A DNA stretch of 64,000 bases from Nitrospirales bacterium (GTDB taxonomy: Bacteria > Nitrospirota > Nitrospiria > Nitrospirales > UBA8639). The DNA lies in the NCBI GenBank assembly GCA_020027205.1, contig JAHRAQ010000015.1, forward strand, positions 1-64,000, read 5' to 3'. Below the pieces are notes generated by a model. It had not been told where the DNA came from. It ran no database searches and saw nothing but the letters and a program-made list of their open reading frames with translations. Below, piece by piece: positions 8,784 to 15,224 of the stretch. The number at the start of each line of letters is the position of its first letter. The first letter of the stretch is position 1. Position numbers and translations under genes: made by a program.

Positions 8784-9812
8784 GTGCCGGCGCTCCGCTT
8801 CGCATGGCTCGGCCTGTTACCGGCGCTGGCTGGCTGCGGCAGCGGCGAGGCCGTCGTGGAAATCGCGCTCCATCCCACCAAGCCGCATCTGCTCTACGTC
8901 GCCACCAACGACTACATTTTCAAAACGCGCGACGCCGGCGCCACGTGGCGCAACGTCTCAAAAGGCATGACACATTCCCGCGTCATCGCCCTCGCGGTGG
9001 ATCCGCTGCTGCCCGCCAACGTCTACGCCGGCACCAAGGGCGACGCGATCTTTCGAAGTTTCAACGGAGGCCGCCAGTGGCAATCGCAACGCCACGGTCT
9101 GGACGGCGTCACCATCACGTCGGTCGTTCACGACATCGCGTTTGTGCCGGGGTCCAGCCGCCGTCTGTTCGCCGCCACGTCCATGGGCGTCTTTGAAACG
9201 GAGACCGCCGGCCGGAGATGGACCAAACGCATGAACGGCATGATCGAAGTGCTCATGGTCGTCTGTCTGGACATCGATCCCAACCAGCCGCAAACCCTGT
9301 TCGCCGGCACCAGCGGCGGCGTGTATCGATCTCTCGACGGCGCCGCGACGTGGACCAAGGTCAACAACGGCCTGGTGCCGCCGGAGGTCCTGCAATCGTC
9401 CCGCGCCCTCGGCGTGGTCGCCGTCAGGATTGACCGGCACACACCCGGCACCGTGTACGCGGCCACGCTGAACGGCCTGTATCACACGGCCGACGGCGGC
9501 GCGTCATGGCAACGCATCGGCGCGTCGCTGCCCGACCAGTTTTTCAGCGATCTCGAACTCGACCCCGCGACGCCGGGTGTTGTCTATGTGTCCAGCCGGG
9601 CCGGTGTCCACGCCAGCCGCGACGGCGGGCACACATGGGAAGCCGTGAATGAAGGACTGACCAATCTCAACGTGCGCGCCATGGCCGTCAGCACGGCGGA
9701 GCCGGCCACCCTGTACGTCGGCACCAACCGCGCCGGCCTGTTCCGCACACACAACGGAGGCCGGCTCTGGGAACCCGTCCCGTTGTCGACGCGCGCGGCG
9801 CAGGTATTGTGA
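8784..9812 (+). CDS. Asp-box beta-propeller lipoprotein
   Basis: 342 aa from GTG 8784; M-PALRFAWLGLLPALAGC gives a lipoprotein signal with lipobox LAGC and lipidated Cys18. The rest is a series of sialidase-type Asp boxes (S/T-x-D-x-G-x-T-W): TRDAGATWRN, SFNGGRQWQS, SLDGAATWTK, TADGGASWQR, SRDGGHTWEA, THNGGRLWEP, consistent with a six- or seven-bladed propeller. It probably sits on a membrane facing the periplasm. The gene follows the M48 gene by 28 bp and likely shares its transcript. Possible role is a binding scaffold for the peptidases; this is inference. Confidence 0.75.
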   Translation: MPALRFAWLGLLPALAGCGSGEAVVEIALHPTKPHLLYVATNDYIFKTRDAGATWRNVSKGMTHSRVIALAVDPLLPANVYAGTKGDAIFRSFNGGRQWQSQRHGLDGVTITSVVHDIAFVPGSSRRLFAATSMGVFETETAGRRWTKRMNGMIEVLMVVCLDIDPNQPQTLFAGTSGGVYRSLDGAATWTKVNNGLVPPEVLQSSRALGVVAVRIDRHTPGTVYAATLNGLYHTADGGASWQRIGASLPDQFFSDLELDPATPGVVYVSSRAGVHASRDGGHTWEAVNEGLTNLNVRAMAVSTAEPATLYVGTNRAGLFRTHNGGRLWEPVPLSTRAAQVL

Positions 9813-9828
9813 TTTGTGTCCCTCGGTC

Positions 9829-10168
9829 GACACGCGGAATCCATCCGTAAGAGGCCAATGGCATGATGGGGCGGAAAAAGGAAAATGCAACTGAAGGATG
9901 GATTCCCGATTACAAATGTCGGGAATGACGGAGGGAGAAGGACACGGGCACGACGGCATTTGTCTCCCCCTCCGTCCCCCGATTACCAACGTCGGGAGTG
10001 ACGGAAGGGGGGACACGGGAATAGCGGAGGAGAAGAGCGGAGGGGAAGAGCGAGACGGTATTTGCCTCCCTTCCCTCCGTCATTCCCGACCCCCGAATGA
10101 AAACGTCGGGGGCAGGCATCTTTTGTCGGGAAGCATTTGCCAACGGCAAATGCTCCGAAGGTCCATCC
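9829..10168. repeat. REP/REPIN-like repeat cluster with nested hairpins
   Basis: Gap 9813-10277 has no gene. Units are CGCGGAATCCATCC...TTCCCGATTACAAATGTCGGGAATGACGG (9832-9931), a lone half-element (about 9976-10003), and a full copy at 10077-10168. In the last copy the core palindrome carries two insertions: a C5/G5 hairpin (10087-10116) and the perfect hairpin AGCATTTGCC-AAC-GGCAAATGCT (about 10132-10154). Confidence 0.8.
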
Positions 10169-10193
10169 TCCTTCCGTCATCCCGCGTCGTCCC

Positions 10194-10222
10194 TTGCGGC
10201 GCGTCGCGGGTGCACGTATAAT
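10194..10222 (+). promoter_or_regulatory. Sigma70-type promoter of the Mo oxidoreductase gene
   Basis: TTGCGG (10194-10199), a 17-nt spacer and a perfect TATAAT (10217-10222). The leader to ATG 10278 is about 48 nt. Confidence 0.6.
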
Positions 10223-10277
10223 CGCGTTTGTCGGATCGATACGCTCCGCTTTTTTCGTCGACGTTGACGCGGCCGCC

Positions 10278-11279
10278 ATGGACATCACTCGTCGCACATT
10301 GTTCAAACTCGGCGGGCTGGGCGCCCTCGCCGGTCTGACCGGCGGGTGCGACATGGGCGGCATGTTCGCCATTCAGCCGCGCGAGACGTTGTACTTCACG
10401 CCGAACGACAAATTCTACACCGTCAACTACATGGACTCCCCGTATAATTTCACCCGCGATCTCGACCAGGAGCAATGGCACGTGACGGTGAAAGGCGCCG
10501 TGTCCAATGCCATGGTGCTGACGTGGCGGGACATCTTGAATCGCCGCTCGTTCGATCAAGTGTCCACTCTCATTTGCATTGACACCCTGCCGGGCGGGAC
10601 GAGTATCAGCAACGCCATCTGGCGCGGCATTTCGCTCAAAGCCCTGTTGCTGGACGCGGGCGCCGACCCCGACACGGCGCGCGACGTGATCTTCCGTGGC
10701 GCCGACGCGTATCACGACAGCATCCCTTTTGAACACGCCATGCGCGACGAGGTGATGCTGGCGTACCTGATGAACGGGGAAAAACTCCCAAAGGCCCACG
10801 GGTTTCCGCTGCGCCTGATCGTGCCCGGACTCTACGGCATTAAAAACGTCAAATGGATTACGGAAATCGAAGTGTACAACGGCGACTACCTGGGCTACTG
10901 GCAACGCAAGGGGTGGACCGACGACGGGACGATTCAGATTTTTTCCCGCATCGACAGCCCCGGACATTATCAAACCGTCAGCGGGCCGGACGTCCATTTC
11001 CGCGGCATCGCGTTCGGCGGGCCGAGATCCATCAACCGCGTCCAGTTGAGTTTTGATCAGGAACACACCTGGGTCGAAGCCGACGTGACGCCGCCGCAGT
11101 CGCCCTGGTCATGGGTGGTCTGGGATTACGACTATCGGAACATGCCGGCGGGCAAAACCATGGCATCAGTCCGCGCCATCGACACCGACGGCAAAGTGCA
11201 GACTTCCGAGATCACCCGCCCCCAGCCCAACGGCGCCACGGGATTGCACGGGATTGTGGTGGATGTGGTGGATGCGTAG
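10278..11279 (+). CDS. Sulfite oxidase-family molybdopterin oxidoreductase, Tat-exported
   Basis: 333 aa. The N-terminus MDITRRTLFKLGGLGALAGL is a twin-arginine (Tat) signal with RR at 5-6; a cysteine (C24) follows but the lipobox is poor. The catalytic domain belongs to the sulfite oxidase/MsrP fold: Cys100 in STLICIDTLPGG is the expected molybdenum-coordinating cysteine, followed by WRGISLKALL and the cofactor-binding stretch FPLRLIVPGLYGIKNVKWI. The C-terminal part is the Ig-like dimerisation domain. It acts in the periplasm on an unknown substrate. No haem or b-type partner gene is adjacent. It is monocistronic and ends only 6 bp from the end of the convergent PIN gene. Confidence 0.85.
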   Translation: MDITRRTLFKLGGLGALAGLTGGCDMGGMFAIQPRETLYFTPNDKFYTVNYMDSPYNFTRDLDQEQWHVTVKGAVSNAMVLTWRDILNRRSFDQVSTLICIDTLPGGTSISNAIWRGISLKALLLDAGADPDTARDVIFRGADAYHDSIPFEHAMRDEVMLAYLMNGEKLPKAHGFPLRLIVPGLYGIKNVKWITEIEVYNGDYLGYWQRKGWTDDGTIQIFSRIDSPGHYQTVSGPDVHFRGIAFGGPRSINRVQLSFDQEHTWVEADVTPPQSPWSWVVWDYDYRNMPAGKTMASVRAIDTDGKVQTSEITRPQPNGATGLHGIVVDVVDA

Positions 11280-11285
11280 CGGCAA

Positions 11286-11933
11286 CTATTCAGGATTCCA
11301 GAAATCACATGACGCCTTCCTACGCACAGCAATCGGCAGACTAGAACAATCTTTTACTCTTTCCGCGCCGATGATCTGGACAACCCAATCCAGTTGGTTT
11401 GGCAACACACGCATCCGTGCATTTTTCAGAGCGGAAAACACCATGTCACCGACATTGGCACTCCCCAGTTTTTCTCGAACCGCTGGATGAGAGAACACAT
11501 CAATCGTGGATGCCCGTAGAACGCCGGGGAATTTGTTCTCACAGAAGGTCAACGCTTTCCTGTCATCCAACATTGCGACATATCCATTCTCTACCGCCAG
11601 CGCGATGGTTGATGCTTCGCCATCTCCCAACGTGCGCCGAGCCTCGCCTGACACTAATTCTGAAAATATTTCCATGCCACGCAGTTCCAGATTTTTGACT
11701 TCCAACAAATTCATATTCAGCAATTTTTCAAACATCGCCAAACCCGCATGGTCTTTTCCATATCCTGCCCGCATTTCCTTAGCCACATCCTCGGTCATGT
11801 ATGTGTCACTGGGAATAGCTGAGAGCGCCGCTGGGGCAAAACTTGACGCGCACACGTTAATCACGAGACTCGTATCCACTGCGAGATTGCCGTCCCAATC
11901 AGTGAGACAGCTTGAGTAAGTCACGTTCCTCAT
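11286..11933 (-). CDS. PIN-like domain protein (putative RNase toxin/effector)
   Basis: 215 aa, last gene of a four-gene operon. Conserved acidic positions of PIN-fold nucleases are seen: D20 in LAVDTSLVIN, E53 in VAKEMR, D104 in TLGDGEAST and D123/D124 in VAMLDDRKA. PIN proteins cut RNA with Mg2+ and are common toxins. ATG 11933 has AGGAAAGGG immediately upstream and overlaps the end of the XRE-ImmA gene by 35 bp, so translation is probably coupled. The C-terminal ~70 residues extend beyond a minimal PIN domain. Base composition is AT-richer than the flanking genes. XRE-ImmA/IrrE proteins paired with PIN-like proteins have been predicted as toxin-antitoxin-like modules. Confidence 0.7.
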   Translation of the reverse strand: MRNVTYSSCLTDWDGNLAVDTSLVINVCASSFAPAALSAIPSDTYMTEDVAKEMRAGYGKDHAGLAMFEKLLNMNLLEVKNLELRGMEIFSELVSGEARRTLGDGEASTIALAVENGYVAMLDDRKALTFCENKFPGVLRASTIDVFSHPAVREKLGSANVGDMVFSALKNARMRVLPNQLDWVVQIIGAERVKDCSSLPIAVRRKASCDFWNPE

Positions 11934-13086
11934 CCCTTTCCTGCTCCACATCGTGAAGCAATTCACGGATCTTTGAGCGTGACTCGTTCAGCATCTGCGA
12001 AAGTTGTCCTTCGCTATACAGCCCTTGCTTAAAAGCTTCTCCGGCAAGCAGATCTACCCGTGCCACATAAGGAGATTCGTTGTGCCCATCCAGCCCATCA
12101 TCTTCCTTCACTTCCCACGCATGATGATTAGTAATGCCACCATTGTCCTGAAACCAATCCCATGTGCCCTTTCTGGCCAAACGCAAGTTTTCCAGACGGC
12201 GAACCATCGTCTCTCTGGACACATGGAACACATGCGCCAAGATAATGACATGGCGCCTCGTCAGGTGTGAAGAACCAGCCGTCACCTCCTCAAATTTTTG
12301 TTCCAGCATCCTTGATGGCATCAATAACGCCCACGCAAACGCATTGGCGTAACGTTCCTCGCGCGAATTTTTTTTCGTGTCACGCTGACCATTCATTTCA
12401 AACACTTCCGTTGTCTCTTGTGACGAAACAAAATGCCCTAGTTCATGTGCACCTGTTTGCCGCCTTCTCTCAACCGGATGGTTTGAATTAAGCAAAATAC
12501 ATCCCCCAATTTTTTCATTGTAGGAGAAAAGCCCAGAGAGAGTCCCTGCAAGCGGTCGTAGATAGACACGAATGCCCAAGTTCATTTCCATCATCATTTC
12601 AAGATTCAGAATGGGCCCGGGGCCCAACCCCAACCATTGGCGGAGTGCCAGCGCGTCCTGCTCGGCCTGAATGACAACGTCACCAGCGGACAGAAGTGGA
12701 CGTTTCGGCGGATAGACGGGGGGACGACTGACGCCCAACACGTTTTCAAGTTCCGCTTCCGCACTGGCAAGTGTATTGAGTAATTGTGCAGCCTGTACCA
12801 CAGCGGGATTTTTCGCAGAATCCAATTTTCTGAAACGCGGCATCATATCCAGATGAACAGATTCCCTGCGCAGCAAGGCATTGACAGAAATGGCATAGAG
12901 CCTGGCTAATCGTCGGATTTCATCAAAGTGCACGCTCCGCAACCCTTGTTCAATCGCGACTAATGTCGTGCGTGACATACCAATTTTCCTCGCAGATTGT
13001 GCCTGCGTATATTGCGCCGCCTCGCGCGCAATTCGTAAACGCTCACCAATAAACCTTGGGTCCCGTGCATCAAGTAGATTTTTCAT
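11899..13086 (-). CDS. XRE-family regulator fused to ImmA/IrrE metallopeptidase
   Basis: 395 aa. Residues 12-72 form an XRE helix-turn-helix (ARKIGMSRTTLVAIEQGLRS). A COG2856 peptidase domain follows with HELGH at 214-218 and the downstream ERYANAFAWALLMP glutamate motif; the C-terminal ~90 residues are helical and charged. In this family (ImmA, IrrE, PezT-type partners) the peptidase cleaves or relieves a repressor on a stress or phage signal. ATG 13086 overlaps the TGA of the QueC-like gene as ATGA and has AAGGA upstream. A second ATG at 13104 lacks a ribosome binding site. It probably autoregulates the operon through the inverted repeat at 15015-15046. Confidence 0.85.
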   Translation of the reverse strand: MKNLLDARDPRFIGERLRIAREAAQYTQAQSARKIGMSRTTLVAIEQGLRSVHFDEIRRLARLYAISVNALLRRESVHLDMMPRFRKLDSAKNPAVVQAAQLLNTLASAEAELENVLGVSRPPVYPPKRPLLSAGDVVIQAEQDALALRQWLGLGPGPILNLEMMMEMNLGIRVYLRPLAGTLSGLFSYNEKIGGCILLNSNHPVERRRQTGAHELGHFVSSQETTEVFEMNGQRDTKKNSREERYANAFAWALLMPSRMLEQKFEEVTAGSSHLTRRHVIILAHVFHVSRETMVRRLENLRLARKGTWDWFQDNGGITNHHAWEVKEDDGLDGHNESPYVARVDLLAGEAFKQGLYSEGQLSQMLNESRSKIRELLHDVEQERDEERDLLKLSH

Positions 13087-14444
13087 GGTGGAGTCCTTAT
13101 CCATTGATAAATAAATGAATCAGGTCCCAACGCGAGCAAGAATTTTTTCCATTCCCTTTCATGCTTACTCAAGAGATTTCTCAAATCATTTTCAATCTTT
13201 CCGTGTGCAATTCCAAGGATTTTCTCAAGTTGCAAAGAATGATCATGAATTGTTTGCTGGTTTTCAGGGTCATGCAGATACATAGCAAGAAAATCGAAAA
13301 GTCGCACTCCCGCAATTGCATAGTCACGATGAGATTTTCCGAAACGACGATACCTTTTGGTACCCCGAAACGATTCGTATATCCCTGCTTCAAATGTGGA
13401 GGCAGATAGATTCTCCCATACATATCTTTCGCTGGGTTCAGATAAACCAGCAGCATGCACACTTAAACGACGCAAGATACATGCCGCACAAATACCGCAT
13501 TGCCGGGTCCCTACTTGCCTGCTGGAACGCCAACACGACATTGTTCCGATCCAATCATTTTTACCCGGGAACAATGAAACGTATTCTTTGAGCGTTTCAC
13601 CTTTTGTCGACCAGATTCGTTCAAATTTATAGCTTATTTCACGACCCAAGATCGCAACAATAAACTGTTCCATTTTTTTAGTAAATTTCGGATGAGTTCG
13701 GTAATCGGGATAGGCATGACCGACAACTGACAAAACGGGGGCAAAAATAGCTTGGCCACTTTCTGCTACGATCACTTCGCTAGTATTAGATAAATAGGCA
13801 GCAACAGCACCAATCAGAGAAAATTTGAACCCTCGCGCAAATTGACTAACTTCTCTTCCTCTCTCAATCTTGACTTGAAACGGGATAGCAGTAAAAGGTA
13901 TGTTCGCCTTGGTGTTTGTTTGCTTGCTGGCTACACGGACGGGGATAAATGTTTCCCCTTGTTTTGCTTTCATAATACCAGCAACTGCGAGCGAGTCCAT
14001 GCCATTACTGAATGTCATTACAGATTTTGCATTTTCACTCAGGTTGAGAGCTTGCTGTCGCGGATATGGAAACAGTTCTTCTCGATTACGAAACTCAAAC
14101 GACCAAGAATCACCGGTCAGCGTTTCCAATGCTGCTTCCAAAGACCGACTTACATTTTCCGATTGCCATTTCCTGGCGTCATGAACGGGAACACGAACGC
14201 AAAACTTCCTCCCCCAGATAAGAGAATATCTGCGAAGCGAACGATCACAGAACTCGACAACAGCTGCCATTAGCAACAAATCATAGATGATTGGCTGCCA
14301 GTTGGACAGGCAATAGGATTCTAGGGCAGACGTGCTAAAGCAAATATTTTTCTCTATAGAGCATACTAATATATTCGAACTTGATTTGCTCTTTTTTAGT
14401 TTCTCTACTACTTCCACCTTTAATTCTTTCAGGTCTTGCCTCAC
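13083..14444 (-). CDS. QueC/QatC-like PP-loop enzyme
   Basis: 453 aa, about twice the size of housekeeping QueC. A PP-loop ATP-pyrophosphatase signature lies at 146-151 as SNGMDS (canonical SGGxDS), and a zinc site C304-X11-C316-GI-C319-AA-C322 followed by ILRRLSVHAAGL. These combine as in QueC (7-cyano-7-deazaguanine synthase) and more closely in QatC, the QueC-like subunit of the Qat anti-phage system. The extra N-terminal ~140 residues and C-terminal helical ~120 residues are unrecognised. It starts with GTG 14444 overlapping the upstream TGA (GTGA). No queDEF genes are present nearby, so a queuosine role is unlikely. A role in base or protein deazaguanine modification for defence is inference. 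Confidence 0.7.
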   Translation of the reverse strand: MRQDLKELKVEVVEKLKKSKSSSNILVCSIEKNICFSTSALESYCLSNWQPIIYDLLLMAAVVEFCDRSLRRYSLIWGRKFCVRVPVHDARKWQSENVSRSLEAALETLTGDSWSFEFRNREELFPYPRQQALNLSENAKSVMTFSNGMDSLAVAGIMKAKQGETFIPVRVASKQTNTKANIPFTAIPFQVKIERGREVSQFARGFKFSLIGAVAAYLSNTSEVIVAESGQAIFAPVLSVVGHAYPDYRTHPKFTKKMEQFIVAILGREISYKFERIWSTKGETLKEYVSLFPGKNDWIGTMSCWRSSRQVGTRQCGICAACILRRLSVHAAGLSEPSERYVWENLSASTFEAGIYESFRGTKRYRRFGKSHRDYAIAGVRLFDFLAMYLHDPENQQTIHDHSLQLEKILGIAHGKIENDLRNLLSKHEREWKKFLLALGPDSFIYQWIRTPP

Positions 14445-15001
14445 AGGAGAGGCCCTTCATCAGTACCCGAGTGCTTTTTGCTTGCATTGCGTGGCCCACC
14501 ATTCCCCAGAGCCAATTGGCTAACTGCTCCCCTAATCCCAGACTCGTAGTCTATACGTTCTAACTTATGGGAAATGCCATCTGCCTCATTTTTTCTCATG
14601 CCATGTTCAACAATAGACGAACAAGAGGATTTTTGTCGACCACGCAAGACATCAAAAAGTTCCGACTCAACGCCGTTAGCATCTAACGTATTTTGAGACA
14701 TCGCATCAGAGCATTTCTCAATTAAATCCATAGAGAGCAAGTGCCCAGCAAACCTATGCCGCAATGAACTCAATTGCCCAGGCAAAAGAGGAAAGAGCTT
14801 CGCTTGGCCATTATCATCACAAATCAATCCATTAAGTTGGTTTATGCAATCGGGTAATTTTTCCTTTTTAGCATCTTCAAGCAAGGCAGTTGTCAATTTA
14901 TCTCTCATATCCAAGTCCTTATAGAGACCACGATCAACCATGTCCGCAAAACTTTTCCAGTGCTTTCTCAACGGAAGACTCTTGTAAGGGCCATCGCTCA
15001 T
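14441..15001 (-). CDS. Unknown protein, first gene of the QueC-like operon
   Basis: 186 aa from ATG 15001, preceded by GGAAGAAG. It opens MSDGPYKSLPLRKHWKSFAD, is mostly helical and polar, contains SLRHRFAGHLLSMDLIEKC, and ends in a basic, Gly-rich tail (GGPRNASKKHSGTDEGPLL). No catalytic motif or membrane segment is seen and I do not recognise a named family. An in-frame ATG at 15052 would lie upstream of the -10 box and is rejected. Its stop overlaps the QueC-like start (GTGA), which ties the two functionally. Base composition is AT-rich like the rest of the island. Confidence 0.6.
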   Translation of the reverse strand: MSDGPYKSLPLRKHWKSFADMVDRGLYKDLDMRDKLTTALLEDAKKEKLPDCINQLNGLICDDNGQAKLFPLLPGQLSSLRHRFAGHLLSMDLIEKCSDAMSQNTLDANGVESELFDVLRGRQKSSCSSIVEHGMRKNEADGISHKLERIDYESGIRGAVSQLALGNGGPRNASKKHSGTDEGPLL

Positions 15002-15014
15002 TTTCTTCTTCCTT

Positions 15015-15052
15015 ATGTCAGATATTATATTAAAAATATATGACATTGTCAA
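15015..15052 (-). promoter_or_regulatory. Consensus sigma70 promoter with flanking operator
   Basis: On the minus strand, TTGACA (15047-15052), a 17-nt spacer and TATAAT (15024-15029) match the consensus exactly. The inverted repeat ATGTCA (15015-15020) / TGACAT (15041-15046) brackets the -10 region, with one half-site abutting the -35 and the other just downstream of the -10. A dimer of the XRE protein encoded by the third gene is the obvious candidate to bind it. Confidence 0.75.
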
Positions 15053-15142
15053 GAAGTTTTTTATTAGATATATTACTGCATATTTGGTATTTTTAAGATA
15101 CTTTTCTATTTATCTGTTTAGCATATTAGAGAGGCGATAAAA

Positions 15143-15178
15143 ATGTCCGTGGATGTATTCCCGCGTGGTAACGTGTAA
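15143..15178 (+). other. 11-codon open frame with ribosome binding site, possible remnant
   Basis: ATG 15143 to TAA 15178 encodes MSVDVFPRGNV and is preceded by GAGAGGCG at a good distance. It lies in the AT-rich gap between the operon promoter and the type IIG gene. It may be the N-terminal stub of a deleted gene or chance; the surrounding 15053-15224 holds nothing else recognisable. Confidence 0.2.
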
Positions 15179-15224
15179 TGGATAGAAACGTCGAGTGCGA
15201 AGATAACAAGAAAGAGGCTGGCAT

